A DNA stretch of 64,000 bases, taken from the NCBI RefSeq assembly GCF_014649855.1, contig NZ_BMTV01000033.1:16981-80980 (forward strand), in the 5' to 3' direction. The notes beneath the pieces are model-generated. The model was given only the letters and a program-made list of their open reading frames with translations. It was not told the origin of the DNA and searched no databases. Position 1 is the first letter of the stretch; the number at the start of each line of letters is the position of its first letter. Origin of the DNA: Streptomyces roseolus (GTDB lineage Bacteria > Actinomycetota > Actinomycetes > Streptomycetales > Streptomycetaceae). A program made the position numbers and the translations under genes. Shown one piece after another: positions 18,377 to 25,879 of this stretch.

Positions 18377-18847
18377 TCAGCGCGCGGTGTGGAGGTGCTC
18401 GGCGAGTGACTGGAGGGACCCCAGGGCGGAGCCGAGCGCGTCGAGCTCGCCGTCGGTCATCGTCCGCAGGATCCGCGCGGCCCGGTCTCCCATGAGCCGC
18501 GTGACCTCGCCGACCCGCTGCCGTGCGGCGGGGGTGAGGTGCAGGTGGGCGATCCGCTTGTCGGCACCGTCCTGGCGGCGTTCGAGGAGTCCCCGCTCGG
18601 TGAGCTGCGTGACCAGCGCGCTGACGTTGTTCGGCTTCATCCGCACCGCTTCGGCGGCCTCACGGACCGTGGTGCCGCCGTGCGTCTCGACGTACCGCAG
18701 CAGGGTGAGCTGGGCGTCGGAGGGCCTGGGGTGCGGGTAGTGCTGGTCGACATGCCGTTCGAGGGCCCGGGCGAGCGCGGGCAGGCACGCCGCCAGGCCG
18801 AGGGCCAGGCGGTCGATGTCCTGTTCGGACGCGCTGTGCGGGGGCAT
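18377..18847 (-). CDS. MarR family transcriptional regulator
   Basis: A 156-residue MarR-type repressor. The wHTH is DAQLTLLRYVETHGGTTVREAAEAVRMKPNNVSALVTQLTERGLLERRQDGADKRIAHLHLT (about residues 43-103), with the conserved wing DxR (D-K-R). Flanking helices dimerise. It is located directly upstream of the DHA2 exporter in the same orientation, the usual marR-efflux layout. A near-palindromic 18-bp site 11 bp upstream of its start suggests autoregulation, derepressed by a ligand of the pump. Confidence 0.9.
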   Translation of the reverse strand: MPPHSASEQDIDRLALGLAACLPALARALERHVDQHYPHPRPSDAQLTLLRYVETHGGTTVREAAEAVRMKPNNVSALVTQLTERGLLERRQDGADKRIAHLHLTPAARQRVGEVTRLMGDRAARILRTMTDGELDALGSALGSLQSLAEHLHTAR

Positions 18848-18858
18848 GGCGCGATTTT

Positions 18859-18876
18859 AGATATGCATGAATACCT
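18859..18876. promoter_or_regulatory. Candidate MarR operator
   Basis: AGATATGCATGAATACCT matches its own reverse complement at 14 of 18 positions (AGrTATnCATGnATAyCT). It lies immediately upstream of the marR-like gene and is A/T-rich against the local background, as MarR sites usually are. Confidence 0.6.
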
Positions 18877-19654
18877 ATGTCAAAAGATCCTTGCCGAGGT
18901 CGGGCGTCGGCGCGGTCGGGGACGAAGGGGCGACGGCCGTACGCGGGGCGCGCAGACGGGAGCGGAAGGCGGCCAGCAGGAGAAGGGTGAGGACCGCGAT
19001 CGGCAGGGTTTCCACGGGCCCCAGGGCGGGGAACGCCGTCCCCGCCGCGTTGACCAGGACGAACGCGGCCGCCGCGGCGACCATGGCGCGCTGTGCCCGG
19101 GTCGTGGTCGGCAGCGCCAGGGCGAGAGAGCCCGCCGCGGTCGTCGCGGCCGCGGTCTTGAGGGCCGCGACGACGTACAGCGCCGTCACGGGTGCGCCGT
19201 CGATCGGAGCACCGAGGGCGGACTGGGCCGCGTAGGTCACGAGGAGCGCGTTCTCAACGGCGTCGAGACCTCCCGCGGTGAGGATCGCGCCAAGAGCGAC
19301 GCCCCCGAGAACCGGCGCGCGGGTGAGGCGGACGGCCCCGACGAACAGGGCGATGTAGCCGAGGACGAAGAGGAAGTCGAAGGCCGTCCAGAGCATCACC
19401 GCATGCGGCTCGCGCGTGAGGGGCAGCAGGAATTCGGCCGTGGGCAGGGGCAGGTCCGTGGGCTGGAGGTGGACGCCCGGGTGGGTGAGGGAGAGCACCT
19501 GGAAGGCGAGGGCGCAGCCGAGCGTCAGCGCTGCGCCGACGAGTCCGGCGCGGTCGTGGGCCCGGGTGTCGGCCTCGGTGTCGACGCGGACGTCGGGCCG
19601 GGTGCCGGGCCGGCCGTCGACGCGGATACGAGTGCCCGGTTCTGCCGTGCTCAT
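18875..19654 (-). CDS. Multi-spanning membrane protein of unknown function
   Basis: A 259-residue protein with a polar N-terminal 35 residues, then about six hydrophobic segments (near residues 40-58, 87-108, 113-133, 150-170, 190-215 and 215-232). A GLDAVENALL motif lies between helices. I cannot assign a family with certainty; proteins of this layout are annotated as integral membrane proteins of the DUF4386 kind. It is co-transcribed and translationally coupled with the upstream MerR gene (ATGA overlap at 19651-19654), so it is likely the effector of that regulator. Confidence 0.7.
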   Translation of the reverse strand: MSTAEPGTRIRVDGRPGTRPDVRVDTEADTRAHDRAGLVGAALTLGCALAFQVLSLTHPGVHLQPTDLPLPTAEFLLPLTREPHAVMLWTAFDFLFVLGYIALFVGAVRLTRAPVLGGVALGAILTAGGLDAVENALLVTYAAQSALGAPIDGAPVTALYVVAALKTAAATTAAGSLALALPTTTRAQRAMVAAAAAFVLVNAAGTAFPALGPVETLPIAVLTLLLLAAFRSRLRAPRTAVAPSSPTAPTPDLGKDLLT

Positions 19655-20121
19655 GAGTGCGGATCCTTCGTCGCAGGGCGGCGCGAGTGCCGCGGCAGCG
19701 ATGGCGCGGGGTCGTCGAGGATCGTCGTGATGTCACCGCTGTGCGTCTCGATCCGACTGACGGCGAGCGTCAGCCGGTCACGCAGGGCCCTCATCCGGTC
19801 GATCTGTTCGTCGACTTCGGCGATGCGCCGGCGAAGCACGCGTTCGGTGGTGCCCACGGGGCAGTCGGTGGTGTCCTCGCACGCGTCGAGGAGCTCCTTG
19901 ATCTCGTCCAGGCGCAGACCGAGCCGCTGCCCCACCCGGACGAACGTGAGGCGCTCCAAGGCCTCCGGGGGGTAGCGGCGGTGGTCTCCGCTGGTCCTGA
20001 CGGGCGGGGCCAGCAGACCCATGCGCTCGTAGTGGCGCAGGGCGTCGACCGTGAGTCCGGCGGATCGGGCCAGAGAACCGCTGCTCAGCAAGATCGGTTC
20101 GGTCCGTTGCGTGATGGGCAT
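19651..20121 (-). CDS. MerR family transcriptional regulator
   Basis: A 156-residue MerR regulator. The N-terminal HTH is SGSLARSAGLTVDALRHYERMGLLAPPVRTSGDHRRY (about residues 14-50), followed by the dimerisation coiled coil VLRRRIAEVDEQIDRMRALRDRL (about 94-116). A single-Cys cluster CEDTTDCPVG near 81-90 sits where metal- or thiol-sensing MerR proteins carry ligand residues, so metal or redox sensing is possible. It heads an operon with a membrane protein, and its own promoter has the long-spacer MerR architecture. Confidence 0.87.
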   Translation of the reverse strand: MPITQRTEPILLSSGSLARSAGLTVDALRHYERMGLLAPPVRTSGDHRRYPPEALERLTFVRVGQRLGLRLDEIKELLDACEDTTDCPVGTTERVLRRRIAEVDEQIDRMRALRDRLTLAVSRIETHSGDITTILDDPAPSLPRHSRRPATKDPHS

Positions 20122-20127
20122 GGGCAG

Positions 20128-20159
20128 AGGCTAGAACCTGGTGTGGGGTCCGGGTTCAA
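20128..20159 (-). promoter_or_regulatory. MerR-type promoter with 20-bp spacer and dyad; leaderless start
   Basis: On the minus strand, -35 TTGAAC (20159-20154) and -10 TAGCCT (20133-20128) are 20 bp apart. This overlong spacer is what MerR activators untwist. The dyad GAACC (20134-20138) and GGTTC (20153-20157) lies between them. The ATG at 20121 begins 6 nt after the -10, so the mRNA is probably leaderless. Confidence 0.7.
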
Positions 20160-20374
20160 GCCCGCCGCGCATGATCCGCGCCACTTCCGGGCCGCCTCCC
20201 CCGCTCGTGCTGCCACCGGGGAATTCCCGCACCGCCAGAACGAGCCCGAACGGCCCCTGAGCACCTGGTTCTCGAAGTCCGGTGCGGCCGCCGCAAGGAA
20301 ATCCGGGAAACGAATTCGTGGTTGAACTCCTCTACACAGAGCGGGCTTTACGCCTTAGCCTCGGCACTGCCCCA

Positions 20375-20390
20375 AGTTACTTGCCAGTTA
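20375..20390. promoter_or_regulatory. AGTTA direct repeat upstream of fadD-like gene
   Basis: AGTTA occurs at 20375-20379 and 20386-20390, an 11-bp period, in an A/T-rich patch 40 bp before the acyl-CoA synthetase start. It resembles a tandem half-site for an activator or repressor. The factor is not identifiable. Confidence 0.3.
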
Positions 20391-20429
20391 AGCAATCTGT
20401 GATGGGTGCCCTCGGGCCCGGAGGCCGAC

Positions 20430-22307
20430 ATGAGTTCCACGCAGTCCCTTCTCAGCAGCCGCCCGCACTCCGTGGCGCACCTGTTCCTGTCACGGGTCGA
20501 GGCCACGCCCGACCGGGAGGCATACCGGTATCCCGCGGCCGTCGACGGCGGCGGCGAGGCATGGCGTTCGCTGACGTGGGCGCAGGCGGCGCGGCGGGTG
20601 AAGGCGATCGCGGCCGGGCTGCTCGCCCTGGGACTGCGGAGCCAGGAGCGGGTGGCGATCTCCTCGTCGACGCGCATCGAGTGGATCCTCGCCGACATGG
20701 GCGTCATGTGCGCGGGTGCGGCGGCGACGGCCGTCTACCCCAGCACCGACGGCGAGGAGACGGCGTACATCCTGGCCGACTCCGGCAGCCGCGCGGTCTT
20801 CGTGGAGAACGCCGAGCAGCTGGCCAAGGTCGCCGCGCACAAGAGCGGGCTGGCGGACCTCCGGTACGCGGTCCTCATCGACCCCGCACCGGATGCGGCC
20901 GCGGTCGAGGGACTGGAGGTGCTCACCCTCGCCGAGCTGGAGCGGCGCGGCACCGAGTACCTCGCGAAGCACCCCGACGCCGTCGAGACGACGGTCCGGG
21001 GCATAGGCCCGGAACAGCTCGCCACGCTGATCTACACCTCCGGCACGACCGGCCGCCCGAAGGGCGTGCGGCTCGTGCACGACTGCTGGTCGTACCAGGG
21101 CGTCGCCCAGGAGTCGACGGGCCTCGTCCTCCCCGACGACGTGCAGTTCCTGTGGCTGCCGCTGTCCCACGTCTTCGGCAAGGCCCTGATCGCCGGCCAG
21201 GTGCGGTCCGGGCACGTCATGGCCGTGGACGGCCGGGTCGACCGCATCATCACGAACCTGCCGGTCGTCCGGCCCACCATCATGGCGTCCGCGCCGCGGG
21301 TCTTCGAGAAGGTCTACAACGGCATCGCCGCCCGGGCCCGCGCCGAGGGCGGAGCCAAGTACAAGATCTTCCAGTGGGCGGCGAAGGTGGCCCGCGACTA
21401 CGCCAGGACCGGCCAGGAGCAGAGGGCCGCCACCGGCCGGCGTGCCGTCCCGCTGTCCCTGACCCTCCAGCACGCCCTTGCCGACAAGCTGGTCTACGGC
21501 AAGATCCGCGCGGCCTTCGGCGGCCGACTGCGCGGCAGCGCGTCGGGCAGCGCCGCGCTCGCCCCCGACATCGGCTACTTCTTCGCCGGTGCCGGCGTCC
21601 CCGTGCTGGAGGGCTACGGCCTCACGGAGACGAGCGCGGCCTGCACCGTCAACCCCGCCGACGACAGCCGGGTGGGCACGGTCGGCAGGCCCCTGCCCGG
21701 GACGGAGGTCCGTATCGCCGAGGACGGCGAGATCCTTCTGCGCGGCCCGGGCATCATGCGCGGCTACCACAACCTCCCCGACAAGACCGCCGAAGTCCTG
21801 GAGAGCGACGGCTGGTTCCGTACGGGGGACATCGGGGAGATCGACGCGGACGGCTACGTCCGGATCACCGACCGCAAGAAGGACCTGTTCAAGACGTCCG
21901 GCGGCAAGTACGTGGCCCCGACCGAGATCGAAGGCCGTTTCAAGGCCATGTGTCCCTTCGCCGGCAACATCCTGGTCATCGGCAACGGCCGCAACTACTG
22001 CACCGCTCTGATCGCCCTCGACGAGAGCGTGATCATGCCCTGGGCCGACGCGAACGGCCTCGGCGGCCGTTCCTACGCCGAGGTCGTCGCCTCCCCGGAG
22101 GTCCACGCCCTCGTCGACGGCTTCGTCCAACGCCTCAACAGCGGCCTCCAGCGCTGGCAGACGATCAAGAAGTTCGCCGTCCTGCCCCGCGACCTCGACG
22201 TCGAGCACGGCGAGTTGACCCCGAGCCTGAAGGTCAAGCGCCCCGTCGTCGAACGCGAGTACGCCGACCTGGTGGAGGCCATGTACGAAGGCGCCCGCGA
22301 GGCGTGA
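20430..22307 (+). CDS. Long-chain fatty-acid--CoA ligase (AMP-binding)
   Basis: A 625-residue FadD-type acyl-CoA synthetase that activates fatty acids through an acyl-adenylate. The AMP-binding P-loop LIYTSGTTGRPKGVR lies near residues 199-213, and GYGLTETSAACTVNP near 395-409. The C-terminal hinge DRKKDLFKTSGGKYVAPTEIE near 481-501 contains the catalytic Lys region. ATG at 20430 is chosen for the GGAG site just before it; ATG at 20406 in the same frame lacks one. It is a stand-alone gene feeding beta-oxidation or lipid synthesis. A bulged GC hairpin after its stop probably ends transcription. Confidence 0.9.
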   Translation: MSSTQSLLSSRPHSVAHLFLSRVEATPDREAYRYPAAVDGGGEAWRSLTWAQAARRVKAIAAGLLALGLRSQERVAISSSTRIEWILADMGVMCAGAAATAVYPSTDGEETAYILADSGSRAVFVENAEQLAKVAAHKSGLADLRYAVLIDPAPDAAAVEGLEVLTLAELERRGTEYLAKHPDAVETTVRGIGPEQLATLIYTSGTTGRPKGVRLVHDCWSYQGVAQESTGLVLPDDVQFLWLPLSHVFGKALIAGQVRSGHVMAVDGRVDRIITNLPVVRPTIMASAPRVFEKVYNGIAARARAEGGAKYKIFQWAAKVARDYARTGQEQRAATGRRAVPLSLTLQHALADKLVYGKIRAAFGGRLRGSASGSAALAPDIGYFFAGAGVPVLEGYGLTETSAACTVNPADDSRVGTVGRPLPGTEVRIAEDGEILLRGPGIMRGYHNLPDKTAEVLESDGWFRTGDIGEIDADGYVRITDRKKDLFKTSGGKYVAPTEIEGRFKAMCPFAGNILVIGNGRNYCTALIALDESVIMPWADANGLGGRSYAEVVASPEVHALVDGFVQRLNSGLQRWQTIKKFAVLPRDLDVEHGELTPSLKVKRPVVEREYADLVEAMYEGAREA

Positions 22308-22310
22308 CAC

Positions 22311-22346
22311 CCGTCCGGGTCCGGTGGGCGGCCCCGGACCGGACGG
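22311..22346. terminator. Bidirectional hairpin between convergent genes
   Basis: CCGTCCGGGTCCGG (22311-22324) pairs with CCGGACCGGACGG (22334-22346) with one bulged G and a 9-nt loop. It sits in the convergent gap after the fadD-like gene and the SpoIIE-type gene. There is no U-tract, as is usual in this group. Confidence 0.6.
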
Positions 22347-22438
22347 CCCTCGTTTCCCCGCATCGGCTCGGTCACCGGCTCGCGCGTCAGCGCCGGCCGG
22401 TGACCTCGCGGTGCCGGAACAGCCTCGGCGAGGACGCT

Positions 22439-25042
22439 TCAGGAGGGTGTGGGGCGCACCGCCAGGATCGCGATGTCGTCGGTGCTGTCGGCGCCGAGCC
22501 CGATCAGCAGCTCGTCGCAGAGGACGTCGAGCGGCTCGCGGGCCAGCCCGGCGGCATGGTGACGGAGCCGCTCCATGGCGTCGCTCAGCGACTCGTCCCG
22601 GCGCTCGATGAGGCCGTCCGTGTACAGCAGCACCGTCGCGCCCGCGGGCACGGCGTCGTACGCGCTGCGGCGGGGCACGTCCGGGTCCATGCCGAGGAGC
22701 AGCCCCGAACCGTCCTCCAGGAAACGGGTGCGGCCGTCATCCGTGACCAGCAGCGGCGGCAGGTGCCCGGCCGAGGAGTGCACCAGTTCCCACGGGCCCT
22801 CCGCCGGGCCCTTGATCAGACCGTAGACACAGGTCGCGGTCGCCTCCTGGTGCAGGGTGTGGTTCGCCATGTCGAGACGGCGCAGCACCGTCTCCGGCGG
22901 CTCCTGGCGGTCGACGGCGATGCCGCGCAGCATGCTCTGGAGCCGGCTCATGGCGATCGCCGCGTCCAGGTTGTGCCCGGTCACGTCGCCGATGACCAGC
23001 GCCGTGTCGCCGCTCGGCAGGAGGAAGCCGTCGTACCAGTCACCGCCGACCTGCGCGGTCGCGGACGACGCGGCGTACCGGGCCGCCAGGTCGAGGTGAC
23101 GGACCTCGGGCAGGACGGGCAGCAGCGACCGCTGAAGCCGTTCGGCGATGTTCCGGGTGTCCTGGTAGAGGCGCGCGTTGTCGACGCCCAGCGCCAGGGC
23201 GCGGCCCAGTTCGTCGACGAGCGGCAGGTACTCCTCGGTGAACGCCTGGCCCCGTCCCGTACGGGCCACGGTCAGCGCGCCGATGGTCTCCCGCCGGGCG
23301 CGCAGCGGGGCGACGACGGCGCTGCGCGCGTCCAGCCGCTCGAACAGGGCCCCGAAGTCCGCGTCCAGCGGGCCTCCCGCGTCGGCCGGCGGGGGCTCGG
23401 TGAGCAGCAGCGGGCCGGCGCCGCTGAGCGCCCGGGCGAGCGGCCCCCGCGCCTCGTCGGTGAGCGGCGGCAAGGTGCCCTCGAAGTCCTCCGCGCGCGT
23501 CCCACGGGGTTCGCGGTGGACCACGCACGCCCGCTCGACGCGCCCGTCCTCGGTGAGGAGGTCGACGGCGCACCAGTCCCCGAGCCGGCCGGTGAGGACC
23601 TGGCAGACCCGCTGGAGGACGTCGTCCAGGCCGTGGGCGTTGCTGATCGCCGCTCCGGTCTCCGCGATGAGCGACACCGGGTGCGGTGACGGCGGGACCG
23701 CTTCGAGGCGCTGCCTTCCGGCTCGTTCCCAGGAAGCGGCGGCCCGCCTGTCGCCGGGGCGGCGCGGCCCGGAACCGCTGGACACGGCGGCGCGGGGGGA
23801 GAGCCGGGCGACGAACACCGTGCGGCCGTCCGCCGTCTCCTGCGTCTGGATGAAGAGCCGGACCGGGACGAGCGTCCCGTCGTGGTGCAGCGCGGGAAGC
23901 GGGACGGAGCGGCCCAGGATGCGGGGCTCTCCGCTCAGCAGCAGGGACGTGAACGCCGTGATGTGCCGGGCGCGCAGGTGCTCCGGGATGATGGCGGTGA
24001 GCCGCTGTCCGACGAGCTCGTCCGCGTGCCAGCCGAGGAGGTCGGCGGCGGGGCCGTTCGCCGCGATGATGCGGTTCTGTTCGTCGGCGGCGAGCGTCGG
24101 CGCCCTGTGGGAGTGGATGTGCGCGGGGTCCCACGGCACGAGCTCCGCCGGTCCGGCGCCGGGCTCGCGCGGCACCACGGTCCACGCGGTGGGGGGTGCG
24201 CCGGCGAGCTGGCCGGTGATCTCGTCGAGCAGCCACTGCTGGAAGACCCGGCTGCGGGGCAGCGCCGGCAGGGCGAGCAGCCGCTCGTCCTGGGCCGCCT
24301 GTTCCGCCACGTCCAGGACGTGGCGCAGGGTCTCGACCGCCGGTGCGGCGTCGGCGGGCACGGCCAGGGGCAGGGAGCGGATCTCCCCTTCGGCGGACTC
24401 GTGGCGCAGGGCCGCGGTGACGCATCCGCTGATCACATTGCTGATGTCGTGGGCGGTGGCGAGGTCGCGCGGCGGTACGAGGTCCTCGCCCGCGGCCGAG
24501 GCGAGCTCCAGCTCCCGCAGCAGCAGGTGCCGGTGCTGCTGCGCGGCGGAGTACAGCGCGCCCGGTACGTCGACGAGGGTCACCGTCCGCGCCGACTCGG
24601 CGGGCGGCGGGGGAAGCTCCCAGACCGAGGGAGGCGGCCTCCCGTCGGGCCACAGCTCGAACCACGCCGCCTTGGTGCCGTCGCCGGTGTCGACGCCGTG
24701 CCGTGACGCCAGCCGGGCGACGAGTACCAGCCCCTGTCCCGTACCGGCGTACGGAGGGCAGTCCTGCGGCACCAGGGCGCGCGACGGCCGGTGGTCCCCG
24801 ACCGTGACGCGCACGCGGTGCCCGGACACCCGCGCGGAGACCTCGATCTCGGTTCGCGCGTGCAGCAGGGCGTTGGTCACCAGCTCGCTCACGAGGAGCT
24901 CGGCGGTGTCCGGCAGACCGGGCACCGTCTCCGGCGCGGTGCCGGCGAGGGCGGCCCGCACGAACCGCCGGGCCCGGGCGACGCTCTCCGGGACCGGAGG
25001 GAACCGGCGGGAGTTCGCCGCCGGGGCGGAGGTCTCGCCCAT
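22439..25042 (-). CDS. Multidomain SpoIIE-type phosphatase with HATPase, PAS and GAF domains
   Basis: An 867-residue regulator. Residues ~15-150 are an RsbW-like ATPase (LLVSELVTNALLHART, GTGQGLVLVARLASRHGV). Residues ~150-290 form a helical region with no name I can give. PAS follows at ~300-410 (ADEQNRIIAANGPAADLLGWHADELVGQRL). GAF lies at ~455-620. PP2C/SpoIIE at ~630-865 carries the metal motifs GGDWYDGFLLPSGDTALVIGD and VLLYTDGLIERRD. Having both the kinase and phosphatase arms of partner switching in one chain suggests control of a STAS antagonist, possibly those at 14738-15865. ATG at 25042 begins just before the ATPase fold. Confidence 0.87.
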   Translation of the reverse strand: MGETSAPAANSRRFPPVPESVARARRFVRAALAGTAPETVPGLPDTAELLVSELVTNALLHARTEIEVSARVSGHRVRVTVGDHRPSRALVPQDCPPYAGTGQGLVLVARLASRHGVDTGDGTKAAWFELWPDGRPPPSVWELPPPPAESARTVTLVDVPGALYSAAQQHRHLLLRELELASAAGEDLVPPRDLATAHDISNVISGCVTAALRHESAEGEIRSLPLAVPADAAPAVETLRHVLDVAEQAAQDERLLALPALPRSRVFQQWLLDEITGQLAGAPPTAWTVVPREPGAGPAELVPWDPAHIHSHRAPTLAADEQNRIIAANGPAADLLGWHADELVGQRLTAIIPEHLRARHITAFTSLLLSGEPRILGRSVPLPALHHDGTLVPVRLFIQTQETADGRTVFVARLSPRAAVSSGSGPRRPGDRRAAASWERAGRQRLEAVPPSPHPVSLIAETGAAISNAHGLDDVLQRVCQVLTGRLGDWCAVDLLTEDGRVERACVVHREPRGTRAEDFEGTLPPLTDEARGPLARALSGAGPLLLTEPPPADAGGPLDADFGALFERLDARSAVVAPLRARRETIGALTVARTGRGQAFTEEYLPLVDELGRALALGVDNARLYQDTRNIAERLQRSLLPVLPEVRHLDLAARYAASSATAQVGGDWYDGFLLPSGDTALVIGDVTGHNLDAAIAMSRLQSMLRGIAVDRQEPPETVLRRLDMANHTLHQEATATCVYGLIKGPAEGPWELVHSSAGHLPPLLVTDDGRTRFLEDGSGLLLGMDPDVPRRSAYDAVPAGATVLLYTDGLIERRDESLSDAMERLRHHAAGLAREPLDVLCDELLIGLGADSTDDIAILAVRPTPS

Positions 25043-25195
25043 GACTCCAGTCTGTACCAGCGGCCCCCGCCGCGCGGCCGGCGGCGGCACGCCACGTGGC
25101 GGACGGGTGAGCGGGCCGCCGCCGCGGAGGTGGGCCGCCGTGGCACGCGACGCACCGGCGGCGCATGGTCGGTCGCCCCCGCGGGGCCGCCGGGC

Positions 25196-25615
25196 TCACC
25201 GTGGCCGGGGCGGGGTGAACGCGACGAGTTCCACTTCGAAGCCGTCCGCGTTCTCCAGGTAGGCCGCGTAGTGCTGCTCGCCGCCGGCGTACGGGTGCGG
25301 CTCGGGGAACATCAGGTTCCAGCCGTGCCGGGCCGCCTCGGCGACCAGGTTCTCGACGGCAGCGGCGTCCTCGGTGTGGAAGGCCAGGTGGTTGAGCACG
25401 GGGCGACGGCGGTCGTGCCGGTCGGCGGTGAGAGCGGCGGACTGCTCGATGACGAGGTACGTGGGCCCGAGGAGCCGGCTGCGGCCCGTGTCCCAGCTCT
25501 GGGAGACCGTGTAGCCGAGCGTCCGGAGCAACCATCCGAGCGAGGCGAGAGCGCGGTCGAGGTCGGGCACCCGGATCTCGACGTGGTGCAGTGTCCCGCG
25601 CACCGGCCGGTTCAC
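25196..25615 (-). CDS. VOC family protein
   Basis: A 139-residue vicinal-oxygen-chelate protein. GTLHHVEIRVPDLDRALASLGWLLRTLGY forms the first beta-alpha-beta unit with a metal-ligand His. The second unit, LNHLAFHTEDAAAVENLVAEAARHGW, ends in AAYLENADGFEVELVAF with the C-terminal Glu ligand. It is probably a lactoylglutathione-lyase or dioxygenase-like enzyme; the substrate is unknown. It stands alone between the SpoIIE-type gene and the pectin-degrading fusion. Confidence 0.82.
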   Translation of the reverse strand: MNRPVRGTLHHVEIRVPDLDRALASLGWLLRTLGYTVSQSWDTGRSRLLGPTYLVIEQSAALTADRHDRRRPVLNHLAFHTEDAAAVENLVAEAARHGWNLMFPEPHPYAGGEQHYAAYLENADGFEVELVAFTPPRPR

Positions 25616-25879
25616 GCGGTCACCGCCGGCGGCCGGGGCGCCGTCCGCTCCCCGTCGTGCCTGCCGCCGGCCACCGGACGACGCCCGTCCACGTCTCTCA
25701 CTTCAGCCACCTCGGCGGTACAGGAGTCGACTCCGCTCTCCGGGGCGGCCGCCCTGCTCGACGGTCACCGCGAGATCATCGGAGAAGTCAACCCTCCCGC
25801 GCTCCCCGGCCGCGGCCGGTACCGCGCGGCCTCGTCGCAGCGCGCCGGACGAGCGCCGCCGGAGGGGCGGCGCAAGGAC

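Noticed and set aside
20375..20390. AGTTA repeat as a PhoP box
   Set aside because: The 11-bp period fits but the sequence matches the GTTCAC-type PhoP repeat poorly; kept only as an unassigned site.
20282..23689. A 1135-codon open frame across the fadD-like and SpoIIE-type genes
   Set aside because: Arg/Pro/Gly-rich shadow of two convergent genes with clear domains in other frames.
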